From Sphingomonas sp. (lineage in GTDB: Bacteria > Pseudomonadota > Alphaproteobacteria > Sphingomonadales > Sphingomonadaceae): a stretch of 31,336 bases of DNA. The translations under genes were made by a program, and so were the position numbers. The notes beneath the pieces are model-generated. The model was not told where the DNA came from. It did no database searches and worked only from the letters and a program-made list of their open reading frames with translations. The stretch lies in assembly GCA_003248865.1 (NCBI GenBank), contig QFPK01000025.1, positions 1 through 31,336 on the forward strand. Direction: 5' to 3'. Below, one piece after another: positions 7,327 to 15,717 of the stretch (the stretch's first letter is position 1; each line of letters starts with the position of its first letter).

Positions 7327-8625
7327 ATGTTAGACCAAGGCACGTCGGTGCCAGTTCATGGCGCTCACGCGCCAGAGGACGCACGGACAGCCCTGCTCGA
7401 TCAATTGCGCATTGATCGGGGCGCGTCTCGGCCTCCAGCGCCGCGGCGCCGAGGGCTGATGATGGTCGTTGCCGGCGGGCTCATCGTCGTCGTGGCCGTG
7501 GCGGGGATTGCCGCCTGGACGATGCTGGGTTCGGAAGACGCTTTTGTGGTCGAGACGGCACTGGTTCGTGCGGACACGGACGCCCCGAGCGCAACCGGTT
7601 CGCTTCTCGACGCGACCGGTTACGTCGTCGCCCGACGGCAAGCGACAGTATCAAGCCGCATTACTGGCAGGGTCACGGAAGTGCTGATCGAAGAAGGGCA
7701 GACCGTTCGCCCCGGCCAGATTCTTGCCCGGCTCGACGACGACGAGCTTGCCGCAAGGTTGGGCGAAGCACGTGCCGCCGTCGAGACGGCGCGCGCCCGT
7801 TTGGAGACAGCGCGCGTCCAGGCGGCTGTTGAAGGCGCGCGCGACGACCGCCGCCAGCAGCTGCTGAGCAGGGGGGTGGTGAGCCTGCAGTCGGCCGAGG
7901 ATGCACGTGCAGCCGCGGCAACTGCGCGCGCGAACCTTCGCACTGCAGAGGCCGAACTGACCGCCGCTGGAGCCGCTCTGGTGACTGCCCGCCGCGCGCT
8001 GGACGACACCGTTGTCCGCGCACCGTTCGGCGGGATCGTCACGGTCAAGGCGGCACAGCCGGGCGAGATCGTCTCACCCATTTCCGCAGGCGGCGGCTTC
8101 ACCCGCACCGGCATCGGAACCGTTGTCGACATGAGCTCGCTCGAGGTAGAGGTCGATGTCGCCGAAGGCGTGATCGGCCGGGTCAGCGCAGGCATGCCGG
8201 CCGAGGTGGTGCTGAACGCTTATCCAGACTTCGATTTCGCGGCGCGCGTAATCGCGGTTATTCCCAAAGCCGATCGATCCAAGGCAACGGTGGCAGTCCG
8301 GGTTGGCTTCCTGAACCCGGACCGGCGCATTGTGCCGGAAATGCAGGCGCGTGTGTCGTTCCTTCGGGGCCTTGAACCGCCGCGCACGGCCGCGCGTGCG
8401 CCTGCCATCCTTGCGCCTGCTGCCGCGATCGTTCACGCTGAGAAGGGCGCAGGCCATGTTTATGTGGTGCAGGATGGACGTGCCGCGCTGCGCCCCGTCC
8501 GGCTCGGCAGGGCAGAGGGAGACGGTGTGGTAATCGCCGCAGGGCTCGCCCCCGGCGAGCGCGTCGTTCTCAATCCTAAAGATAGTCTGACCGACGGGTC
8601 CAAAGTCCGAACCGAAGCCGAGTAA
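7327..8625 (+). CDS. Membrane fusion protein (MacA/HlyD-type periplasmic adaptor)
   Basis: Periplasmic adaptor of a tripartite ABC exporter. It has 432 residues: a cytoplasmic N-terminal stretch, one membrane anchor (about 44-67), a lipoyl-like half motif with GRVTEVLIEEGQTVRPGQIL (about 113-135), an alanine/arginine-rich coiled-coil hairpin (about 140-220), the second lipoyl half with RAPFGGIV (about 232-240), then beta-barrel and membrane-proximal domains. The start is supported by GGGAGG just upstream. It leads a plus-strand operon with an ABC ATPase and two permeases, the MacAB-type arrangement used for lipopeptide or macrolide export. No outer-membrane TolC-like gene is in the window, so a host TolC is presumably used. 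Confidence 0.88.
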   Translation: MLDQGTSVPVHGAHAPEDARTALLDQLRIDRGASRPPAPRRRGLMMVVAGGLIVVVAVAGIAAWTMLGSEDAFVVETALVRADTDAPSATGSLLDATGYVVARRQATVSSRITGRVTEVLIEEGQTVRPGQILARLDDDELAARLGEARAAVETARARLETARVQAAVEGARDDRRQQLLSRGVVSLQSAEDARAAAATARANLRTAEAELTAAGAALVTARRALDDTVVRAPFGGIVTVKAAQPGEIVSPISAGGGFTRTGIGTVVDMSSLEVEVDVAEGVIGRVSAGMPAEVVLNAYPDFDFAARVIAVIPKADRSKATVAVRVGFLNPDRRIVPEMQARVSFLRGLEPPRTAARAPAILAPAAAIVHAEKGAGHVYVVQDGRAALRPVRLGRAEGDGVVIAAGLAPGERVVLNPKDSLTDGSKVRTEAE

Positions 8626-8651
8626 CAACCGGCGACAGCCAGAGGTGACAA

Positions 8652-9347
8652 ATGAGCAATCTGATATCGCTGCGAGGTGTGGTCAAGCGCTACCGGCAGG
8701 GGCGACAGGTAACCGAAGTCCTTCACCGCGTCGATCTGGATGTTTCGTCCGGGGATTTCCTTGCGCTGATGGGTCCATCCGGGTCAGGCAAATCGACGCT
8801 GCTCAATTTGATCGCCGGCCTTGACAGCCCCACCGAAGGGGAAATTTCAGTTGCCGATGAGCGGATCGATCGTTTGTCTTCTGCTGCACTGTCGCGTTGG
8901 AGGGCGCGGCATGTCGGCTTCGTCTTTCAGTTCTACAACCTCATGCCGACTCTTTCTGCGGAACGGAATGTCGAGCTTCCTCTGCTGCTGACCTCGCTCA
9001 GTCGCAGCGAGCGCAAGACCCGCGTTACCGCTGCTCTGGAACTTGTCGGGCTCTCGGACCGGCGCAGGCACAAGCCGTCGGAATTGTCGGGCGGTCAGCA
9101 GCAAAGGGTGGCAATTGCCCGTGCCCTCGTGTCAGATCCCACCATCCTTGTCTGCGACGAGCCGACCGGCGACCTCGACCGGGAAAGCGCCAGCGAGATC
9201 CTTGATATCCTCGGCCTGCTCAACCAGCGCCAGGGCAAGACGATTGTGATGGTCACGCACGACCCCCGCGCCGCCGAGTCCGCGCGGCGCGTGCTGCATC
9301 TCGACAAGGGAGCACTGGTCGATGTGCAGGAGGCGGTCGCGGCATGA
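8652..9347 (+). CDS. ABC transporter ATP-binding protein (MacB/LolD type)
   Basis: ATPase subunit of 231 residues for the neighbouring permeases. Visible motifs: Walker A GPSGSGKS (41-48), Q-loop Gln93 (VFQFYNL), signature LSGGQ (145-149), Walker B ILVCDEPTGDLD (165-176) and switch His203. The short length, with no fused membrane domain, matches LolD/FtsE/MacB-N-type ATPases. AGAGGTG precedes the ATG. The TGA stop overlaps the start of the next permease gene (ATGA), pointing to one coupled operon. Confidence 0.93.
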   Translation: MSNLISLRGVVKRYRQGRQVTEVLHRVDLDVSSGDFLALMGPSGSGKSTLLNLIAGLDSPTEGEISVADERIDRLSSAALSRWRARHVGFVFQFYNLMPTLSAERNVELPLLLTSLSRSERKTRVTAALELVGLSDRRRHKPSELSGGQQQRVAIARALVSDPTILVCDEPTGDLDRESASEILDILGLLNQRQGKTIVMVTHDPRAAESARRVLHLDKGALVDVQEAVAA

Positions 9348-10489
9348 AGTATCTCGGACTGGTTTGGGCCGGAATCTGGCGCAAGCGCATCAGGGCCGTG
9401 CTGACCTTGCTGACGATTGTCAGCGCCTTTCTGTTGTTCGGGCTGCTTCACGGTTTCAATGCCGGGCTTACGCGCACTGCGGCAGACACGCGCGCCGACA
9501 TTCTGATCAGCTACAGCCGCGTCAGTCAGTATGAACCGCTGCCGCTGCGCTATGCAGAGCAGATTCAGCAGATTTCGGGTGTAACCGCAGTGACCCCTGC
9601 GGTCGTTTTTGAAAGCACCTACCGGACCCCTAACCAGAGCGTCGCCGCCTTTGCGGTCGATGCCGACAAGTTTCTCGCCGTCTATCCGCGCATGGGCGTC
9701 ACTGACGCGCAGATCGAAGCGCTCACGGCAAAGCGGACTGGCGCATTGGTGTCGGAGGCAGTCGCGCGCACGTTCGGCTGGAAAGTGGGCGATCGTATCC
9801 CCTTGCGCTCACGCTTGTGGCTGAATCGCGACGGCACACCTGTTTGGCAGGTCGACATTGTCGGCATCTATACGCCGATCGGGGCAGGGGCCGGCGGGAA
9901 TCCCATGTTGCTCAATTACGACTATGTCGACGAGGGACGACCCGTTGCCAAGGGGACGACTAACTATCTGTTCATGAAACTCGCAAGCTCGAGCGATGCG
10001 GCCAGGGTGAGCCGGGAGATCGACCAGCGCTTCGCCAATTCAGACCATGGGACGAAGACCGTCACCGAGAGCCAGCTCGCGCTGGAATCAATGCAGCAGA
10101 TCGGAGACGTTGGCCTGGTTGTAAATGCGATCGTCAGTGCGATCTTCTTCGCTTTGCTCTTCTCGGTCGGCGCCGCCATGTCACAATCAGTTCGCGATCG
10201 GACGCACGAGTTTGCCATTCTGAAGACACTTGGTTTCACCGATACCAGCGTACTTTCACTCGTGCTGACCGAGGCAGTGCTCTTCTGCACGGTCGCCGCG
10301 GCAATCGGCCTTGGCTTCGCGGCGCTTATCTTCCCGATGATCGAGCGGCAATTCGGCTTCGATATTCAGGCCGGATCCGTATTTGCGGTCGGCCTTTTGC
10401 TGTCTGCAGGGCTCGCATTGCTGGCAGGGCTTCCGCCCGCGTTGCGTGCGCGGCGCTTGCAGGTTGTCGATGCCTTGGCAGGACGGTGA
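9344..10489 (+). CDS. FtsX/MacB-family ABC permease 1
   Basis: Inner-membrane permease of 381 residues with the FtsX-type layout: one N-terminal membrane helix (about 18-38), a large periplasmic domain, then three C-terminal helices (about 257-280, 303-328, 342-365). The cytoplasmic loop after the second helix carries the family-typical segment RTHEFAILKTLGF, which contacts the ATPase. The start overlaps the ATPase stop. It pairs with the similar permease that follows; this is MacB-like function split into separate ATPase and two permease polypeptides. Confidence 0.88.
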   Translation: MKYLGLVWAGIWRKRIRAVLTLLTIVSAFLLFGLLHGFNAGLTRTAADTRADILISYSRVSQYEPLPLRYAEQIQQISGVTAVTPAVVFESTYRTPNQSVAAFAVDADKFLAVYPRMGVTDAQIEALTAKRTGALVSEAVARTFGWKVGDRIPLRSRLWLNRDGTPVWQVDIVGIYTPIGAGAGGNPMLLNYDYVDEGRPVAKGTTNYLFMKLASSSDAARVSREIDQRFANSDHGTKTVTESQLALESMQQIGDVGLVVNAIVSAIFFALLFSVGAAMSQSVRDRTHEFAILKTLGFTDTSVLSLVLTEAVLFCTVAAAIGLGFAALIFPMIERQFGFDIQAGSVFAVGLLLSAGLALLAGLPPALRARRLQVVDALAGR

Positions 10490-10493
10490 CCCT

Positions 10494-11660
10494 ATGAACT
10501 TTATCGAGCAAACGTGGGCCGTGACCCGTATGTATCTTGGCGACCTTGCCAATCGGCTCGGCCGGACGCTCGTCGCCGGACTCGGCGTGGCGATCACGGT
10601 CGGGGTACTTGTTTCGCTGCTTGCAATCGGCGCCGGCATTCGTGCGATGACCGGCAGCAGCCATGCGCCCGATCTGGCAGTTGTGCTGCCTGCGAACTCG
10701 GCGTCGGACAATGTGGGTATTCTGCCGCTGACGGTGCCCGGCATTGTGTCCGAGGCGCCGGGCGTCAAGAAGGACGCCAGCGGCGCGCCGCTCGTCCAGC
10801 CTATTTCCTCGGTTCTGGTCGAGGCACGCAAAGTTGAAGGCGGCACAGTCAACATTAGACTGCGCGCTACGGGCGGACAGGGCCGCCAGATGAACCCGCG
10901 CCTGCAAATCGTCGAGGGCCGTGATCTGCGGTCCGGCACCTATGAACTGATCGTCGGTCGACTCGCCCGCGATGCCTATCAGGGCATGGGTGTCGGCGAT
11001 AAGCTGATGCTCCGTGGCGCGCGCTGGACGGTGGTCGGCGTTTTCTCCGACAGCGGGGCGATGAGCGAAGGCGGCCTGATCGGCGACGTCGACAGCATAT
11101 TGTCAGGCTTCGATCGCAAGGCATATCAGATGGTCGAGGTTCAGCTCGACTCGCCTGCAGCGTTTCCGGCCTTCAAGCAGGCTGTTGAAGCGGACTCGCG
11201 TGTGCCGCTCAAGGCGCAGCTCAAGAGCGAGTATGTCACCAGCGGGACTGCGCCGTTTCTGAACATGGTGAACTTGCTCGGGATCTTCATCGGCGGTGTC
11301 ATGGCGCTCGGCGCGACGGCTGGCGTTCTGACTGCGATGTATGCCAATGTCGACGGCCGCACCCGTGAAATGGCAACGCTGCGCGCGATGGGCTATGGCC
11401 GGGCGGCGATCTTGACCGCCATCGTCTTGGAATCGTTGACCATTGCCATTCCATCGGCGCTGCTTGGCGCGGCTGGGGCGTGGCTGATCTTCAATGGCAG
11501 TGCGGTCACGACCCTGGGTCTGTCCTTCCCGCTCGTGGTCGATGCGGGGCTGACCTGGACCGGCGTGATCCTTGCCGTGATCATCGGGCTGATCGGTGGA
11601 TTCGCCCCGGCGATCCGCGCGCTGAGGCTGCCGGTCTCCCAGGCGCTGCGGGCCGCCTAG
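10494..11660 (+). CDS. FtsX/MacB-family ABC permease 2
   Basis: Second permease, 388 residues, with the same topology: first helix about 25-48, periplasmic domain, three C-terminal helices and the loop motif RTREMATLRAMGYGRAAIL. The ATG at 10494 lies four bases after the previous stop; an in-frame start at 10383 would overlap permease 1 by about 100 bases and is not favoured. The two permeases differ clearly, so the transporter is probably a heterodimer with two copies of the ATPase. Followed by 66 bases and the PPTase gene. Confidence 0.88.
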   Translation: MNFIEQTWAVTRMYLGDLANRLGRTLVAGLGVAITVGVLVSLLAIGAGIRAMTGSSHAPDLAVVLPANSASDNVGILPLTVPGIVSEAPGVKKDASGAPLVQPISSVLVEARKVEGGTVNIRLRATGGQGRQMNPRLQIVEGRDLRSGTYELIVGRLARDAYQGMGVGDKLMLRGARWTVVGVFSDSGAMSEGGLIGDVDSILSGFDRKAYQMVEVQLDSPAAFPAFKQAVEADSRVPLKAQLKSEYVTSGTAPFLNMVNLLGIFIGGVMALGATAGVLTAMYANVDGRTREMATLRAMGYGRAAILTAIVLESLTIAIPSALLGAAGAWLIFNGSAVTTLGLSFPLVVDAGLTWTGVILAVIIGLIGGFAPAIRALRLPVSQALRAA

Positions 11661-11726
11661 GCTACGATCGACCATCCACTGGGGAAGGCTACGATCGTCG
11701 AACTGGCCGCATTTGGCCAAGGCCGC

Positions 11727-12425
11727 GTGGCGCTGCAGCCCGGGGACCTTCTGTTTGCCGCTGCGCGTGTGCCCGACGAAAGCCCGTTCGGGCGGTGCGC
11801 GACAATCCTCTCCGATCAGGAGCAGGCGCGCGCAGCACGCTTTCGCCGGACGCACGATCGCGACGCCTTTGTCGCAGCCCACGTGCTGACCCGCGTAGTG
11901 CTGGCAAGGCTCAGCAACCGCAAGCCGGCCGATCTGCACTTTGATGTCCACCCGGGTGGCAAGCCGCGTATCGCCGGGCTGGGTCTGGGCTTCAACCTGT
12001 CCCACACCCGTGGGGCAGTCGCGCTGGCCGTGGGCTGCGGCGAGGTCGGCGTCGACATCGAAGCGGGAGGCGACCTTGACCCCAACGCGCTCGCTGCGCA
12101 CGCGCTGACGCCCCACGAGATCGAGGCGTTGCGCACGGCAGCCTGTCCGCGCGCCTTCTTCCTTTCCAGATGGGTTTCCAAGGAGGCTGTGGCCAAGGCG
12201 TGGGGCTTGGGGTTGGAGATCCCCTTCAAGCGGCTTCAGGGTCGACCGACCGCAGGTGGCAACTGGATTGCGTTTGAACACGAGGGCAAGGTCGGCCATG
12301 CAGCTTGCTGGGGCACGGCAGAGCTGCAAATGGCGATCGCGCGAACGGGCGAAGCCCCGAGCCGGCTCTTCCGTCTGACCGTCGATCTTGCCGAGTATCC
12401 CTTCCCGGACGGGATGTCCGCCTAA
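11727..12425 (+). CDS. Sfp-type 4'-phosphopantetheinyl transferase
   Basis: Transfers the phosphopantetheine arm from CoA to the Ser of ACP and peptidyl-carrier domains, so it should activate both ACPs and the NRPS T domains here. The 232-residue product shows the family motifs: NLSHTRG (about 90-96), VGVDIEAGG with the metal-binding Asp, and FFLSRWVSKEAVAKAWG (WxxKEAxxK). The start is uncertain: GTG 11727 has AAGG a few bases upstream, while a strong GGGGAAGG at 11680 stands before an in-frame ATC. The TAA stop shares bases with the TAG of the convergent KS-like gene. Confidence 0.9.
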   Translation: MALQPGDLLFAAARVPDESPFGRCATILSDQEQARAARFRRTHDRDAFVAAHVLTRVVLARLSNRKPADLHFDVHPGGKPRIAGLGLGFNLSHTRGAVALAVGCGEVGVDIEAGGDLDPNALAAHALTPHEIEALRTAACPRAFFLSRWVSKEAVAKAWGLGLEIPFKRLQGRPTAGGNWIAFEHEGKVGHAACWGTAELQMAIARTGEAPSRLFRLTVDLAEYPFPDGMSA

Positions 12426-13345
12426 GCAGGATCGATGCGGATGAGGCGCAGTGCGCCGGCGGGGCCCACATAGCAGAACAGCATCGATGCGCCGCTATTC
12501 CCTACTGCCTTCACCGTATCGAGCAGCGCCATCACCGGCTCCAAAGTCGCGTGAACGGCTGGCACCGTCCGGGCGTCCACCGAAGCGATGGCCAAGCCTG
12601 CTGCCGCGAGCATGTTCGTGACTTGCGAAGGCGGACGGGCGGGGTCTGCAAACAGCATAAGCGGTATTGCCTGTGCTCCTAGCTGGCCTGTTGCCGCGAG
12701 CATGGCTGCAAAGTGCGAGCGCCATTGGATGGTCGGCAACGCAGCCTCGGGCAAGCGGGCCTCGCCGAAACCGGACAGACGCGCTTCGATGCCGGCTGCT
12801 TCGTCGCCTGTCAGCAGCAAAGCGACCGCGCCCTCGCGATGCCTCGGGGCGACAGGGATCGCCTCTTCAGCCGCGCCGGCCAGTACGGATTTGCAGCGGC
12901 CTGCGGCCAGTTCACGCGCAGCGATGGCGATCGCATCGAGGCCGGCGGTCGCCGGAGTGGTGATGGTGAGGTTGAAGCGGCGCGCACCATATCGAATCGC
13001 GGCCTGGCCGGCGATCAAATTGACACAAAAATTGGGCGCAAAGGACGGGCTGAGCGCCAGCGGGCCGGATTGCAACACCACGTCGTGCATCTCGCGAAGC
13101 GTTTGGTGGGCGCCGAAATTGGTGCCGACGGCGATGCCGGTCAGATCGCCGTCGGCACCTTCGCCTGCATCGAGTCCGTCAAGGCCCGCGCAGGCGGCCA
13201 GCCATAGCTTCGTTCCTCTGCTGAAATACTTGTGCCCGCGTTTGCCCAAATAGGCCTCGACATCGAACCAGTCGTCATCCGACAACATGCTGTGTTCGAC
13301 GACGGCGCTCCAGCTGGCGACGCCGATCGGTGCCAGCGCTGTCAC
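12422..13345 (-). CDS. KS-like chain-length-factor-type protein, active-site Cys replaced (pair 1)
   Basis: A thiolase-fold ketosynthase relative of 307 residues, shorter than full KS proteins (about 380-410). At the nucleophile motif it has TTPATAGLDA (about 129-138), where Ala132 sits in place of the catalytic Cys. The HGTGT motif is absent and the GHxxG motif is degenerate (KAVGNSGAS). It should not catalyse condensation itself, fitting a chain-length-factor (KS-beta) partner. The GTG start overlaps the stop of the active KS upstream (GTGA), so this KS/KS-like pair is coupled. It is the last gene of the 12-kb minus-strand run. Confidence 0.8.
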   Translation of the reverse strand: MTALAPIGVASWSAVVEHSMLSDDDWFDVEAYLGKRGHKYFSRGTKLWLAACAGLDGLDAGEGADGDLTGIAVGTNFGAHQTLREMHDVVLQSGPLALSPSFAPNFCVNLIAGQAAIRYGARRFNLTITTPATAGLDAIAIAARELAAGRCKSVLAGAAEEAIPVAPRHREGAVALLLTGDEAAGIEARLSGFGEARLPEAALPTIQWRSHFAAMLAATGQLGAQAIPLMLFADPARPPSQVTNMLAAAGLAIASVDARTVPAVHATLEPVMALLDTVKAVGNSGASMLFCYVGPAGALRLIRIDPA

Positions 13346-14490
13346 GCCGAGCCGAGGATCAAAGAGGCGTTATTGCCGCCAAAGGCATAGGCATTAACGA
13401 GGACATGCCCGATTTTTCCCTCGCCAGCCGCCTGGCCACCAAAGTTCAGCGGATACTCCGGACGGGCGCAGTTGGCAGAGGGCACCCATTGGTGGCGGCA
13501 GATCAAGGCCGCCGCAATGCATCCGAACACGCCGGCGGCGCCAGCCCCGTGGCCAATGAAGGCCTTCAAAGGCAGCACCGGCACGCTCGGTCGCTCCCCT
13601 GCGATCAGATCGCGCAGCAAATGCGCTTCTGCTTCGTCGTTCAGGCGAGTTCCGGTTCCATGCGGAATGACGCAGTCGATATGGGCCGAGGTCAGCCCGG
13701 CCCGCGCCAGCGCGTCGCAAGCCGCCAAGCGCAGCGCCCTGCCAGACGGTTCCGGGGCGGTTGCATGATGGGCGTCGCAACTCCATCCAAAACCTTCAAT
13801 CGTGCAATAGGGCGGGCGCGGCGCCCGGCGGGCAAGGGCATGCTCTTCTGTCTCGAGGATCAGGAACGCAGCGCCTTCGCCGAACACGGCGCCCTGCCGC
13901 TCCTGGTGAAAGGGCCTGCAACGCTCGGGGTCCAGGCCCCCCAACCGAGTGAAGCTTGCCATGGCAACATCGCTGAAGATTTCGGCGCCGCCGACGATCA
14001 TCACTTCCGCGCGGCCGTCACGCAGCACCTCGGCGGCCATGCCGATGGCAGTCAGGCTCGCCGAGCAGGCGGTGCTGTAGAGCTGGATAGGACCATAACA
14101 GCCATGGAGCCGCGCCAGAGCCTCGCCGATACTGTAGAGAGGCTCCGCGCGGGCCTGTTCGTCCGCAGAGCTTTCGAACAGGTCGATGCGACCGTGAGTG
14201 GTACCGAAGGATATGCCAGCGAATGTAAGGGCTTCCGCGGTCAGCCCAGCGTCGGCGCTTGCATCGTCGAAGGCGGCCAGCGCCAGCCGCTCAAGACGGC
14301 TGTCGGATGGTCCCGGCACGTCGTCGACTGCGTATCCAAGCACATCGCCCGATTGCGGATAGCTGCGAACCCGGGCAGGCGGGGGCGGGACCGGGTTTTG
14401 CAGCAGTGCCCACAATTCATCCGGTGAGGCGACGCCGGGGCCGCGCAGGCCTAGCCCCGTCACCACCACGCGCGGTGTCGGGTGCGTCAA
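13342..14490 (-). CDS. Beta-ketoacyl-ACP synthase (FabF-like KS, pair 1)
   Basis: Catalyses decarboxylative condensation of malonyl-ACP with the growing ACP-bound chain. The complete triad is visible: Cys142 in YSTACSASL, His277 in PHGTGT and His314 in FIGHGAG, plus the C-terminal NAYAFGGNN motif. The chosen start is the TTG at 14490, overlapping the dehydratase stop (TTGA) and giving MTHPTPRVVVTGLG, the normal KS N terminus; the longer open frame covers the dehydratase gene and adds unrelated sequence. 382 residues. It directly precedes a Cys-less KS-like partner, as in KS/CLF pairs. Confidence 0.9.
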   Translation of the reverse strand: MTHPTPRVVVTGLGLRGPGVASPDELWALLQNPVPPPPARVRSYPQSGDVLGYAVDDVPGPSDSRLERLALAAFDDASADAGLTAEALTFAGISFGTTHGRIDLFESSADEQARAEPLYSIGEALARLHGCYGPIQLYSTACSASLTAIGMAAEVLRDGRAEVMIVGGAEIFSDVAMASFTRLGGLDPERCRPFHQERQGAVFGEGAAFLILETEEHALARRAPRPPYCTIEGFGWSCDAHHATAPEPSGRALRLAACDALARAGLTSAHIDCVIPHGTGTRLNDEAEAHLLRDLIAGERPSVPVLPLKAFIGHGAGAAGVFGCIAAALICRHQWVPSANCARPEYPLNFGGQAAGEGKIGHVLVNAYAFGGNNASLILGSA

Positions 14491-14975
14491 AGCCGCACCT
14501 TTTCGCTCCACGCGACCAGAATGCCGCCGAAGCGCGCCACCGGCTCGCCGGCCTGCCGCGTTTCGCCGCCGACCAGGACCGCGTTCGAATAACTGGCGAG
14601 CAAGCGCGGATGGTGGGTAATTACCTGGCCCGGAAAGACCGGTCGGAGAAAAACAATGTCGCTCATTGAAGCAATAACCATGACCTGATCGTGCGCCTGA
14701 TCGAGTGTCACCGCTCCTTGCGACAGGCAGAGCGGGCCAGCGGACTGGCAAAAGGACTCAGCGATCAACGGCGAGGGATAGGCGAGCCCCGCCTGGTCCA
14801 TATCGTCGCTCACGAACCGATAGCATGGCTCGGTGGCAGTAATCGCCTTGATGCCGACCAGTTCACCGTCCGCCTGCTGCTCGATCCTGTCGAGCAAGGC
14901 GAGCGGATAGCGTTGCGGATTGAGGCGTTTGATTGCCTGATGGTCAATCCATGATGCCACAGCGTTGCCGTCCAT
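14487..14975 (-). CDS. FabZ-like hotdog dehydratase lacking the catalytic His
   Basis: A 162-residue hotdog-fold protein with the FabZ N-terminal pattern RYPLALLDRIEQQADGELVGIK and the central helix LIAESFCQSAGPL. The catalytic acid Glu73 is kept, but the GHFPGxP segment is replaced by a stretch with no His (FVSDDMDQAGLAYPSP, about 54-69). It may therefore be inactive alone and work as a heterodimer with the second hotdog protein (17139-17543), as reported for ApeI/ApeP of aryl polyene synthesis. ATG 14975 lies four bases after the ketoreductase stop; a TTG at 15005 is a less likely start. Confidence 0.78.
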   Translation of the reverse strand: MDGNAVASWIDHQAIKRLNPQRYPLALLDRIEQQADGELVGIKAITATEPCYRFVSDDMDQAGLAYPSPLIAESFCQSAGPLCLSQGAVTLDQAHDQVMVIASMSDIVFLRPVFPGQVITHHPRLLASYSNAVLVGGETRQAGEPVARFGGILVAWSEKVRL

Positions 14976-14979
14976 TCGC

Positions 14980-15717
14980 CTACAGCCCGCCGTCGATGGC
15001 AACAACTTGCCCGGTTATGTAACGGGCTTGATCCGAGGCGAGAAATGCGACGAGCGCAGCTACCTCATCCGGCGAGCCTGCCCTCCGCAGCGCCGTCTCA
15101 TTGATCATCTCCGTCCGCCGCGCCGCTGGCACACCGGTCGTCATGTCGGTGTCGATCAGCCCGGGTGCGACCACATTCACCCGGATATTGAAGCGGCCCA
15201 GTTCGCGCGACAATGCCTTGGCGAGGCCAATCAGTCCTGCTTTCGACGCCGAGTAATTGGCCTGGCCGGCCAGCCCGTACAGACCCGATACAGAGGACAG
15301 GTTGATGACCGACCCCTGTTTGCGTTTCATCATGCCCAGAGCCGTCGCACGGCAGAAGTTGAAGGCGCCTGTCAGGTTGATACTGATTACCTCGGACCAT
15401 GCCTCCTCGGTCATCTGGACGAGCGATCCGTCGCGGGTAATGCCGGCATTGTTAACCAGCACCTGGATCGGGCCGAGTTCACGCTCCAGTTCGTCGACGA
15501 AGAGCCTGACCTGGCCAAGATCGGCAACCTCGCAAGCCCGGTTGTAGCAGGCCCGGCCCAGCATTTCGATCTCGCGTGCCAGACTCTCCGCTTCGGCATG
15601 GGCGGCGCGGTAGCAAAAGCCGACATCGTATCCGTCGTGTGCCAGCCGCAGCGCAATCGCACGACCGATGCCACGCGAGGCCCCCGTTACCAGTGCCACG
15701 CCTTTGCCTTCGCTCAT
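14980..15717 (-). CDS. fabG: 3-oxoacyl-ACP reductase (FabG-like SDR)
   Basis: NADPH-dependent ketoreductase of the short-chain dehydrogenase family, 245 residues. Motifs: cofactor-binding TGASRGIG (11-18), NNAG (89-92), catalytic Ser141/142 in NLSSVSG, Tyr155 and Lys159 in YSASKAG, and the FabG-typical C-terminal YITGQVVAIDGGL. It would reduce each ketone formed by the KS pairs. The ATG overlaps the upstream MFS stop (ATGA). The only ketoreductase in the operon, so it probably serves every cycle. Confidence 0.93.
   Translation of the reverse strand: MSEGKGVALVTGASRGIGRAIALRLAHDGYDVGFCYRAAHAEAESLAREIEMLGRACYNRACEVADLGQVRLFVDELERELGPIQVLVNNAGITRDGSLVQMTEEAWSEVISINLTGAFNFCRATALGMMKRKQGSVINLSSVSGLYGLAGQANYSASKAGLIGLAKALSRELGRFNIRVNVVAPGLIDTDMTTGVPAARRTEMINETALRRAGSPDEVAALVAFLASDQARYITGQVVAIDGGL

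Noticed and set aside
11660..11696. Direct repeat GGCTACGATCG (11660-11670 and 11686-11696) as a regulatory site
   Set aside because: Two 11-base copies lie just before the PPTase within an operon; too short and without other support to assign a function.
11103..12329. 408-residue minus-strand open frame
   Set aside because: Antisense to permease 2 and the PPTase, both with family motifs; the translation is low-complexity and typical of GC-rich shadow frames.
13330..14427. 365-residue plus-strand open frame
   Set aside because: Antisense shadow of the KS at 13342-14490, which has a full catalytic triad.
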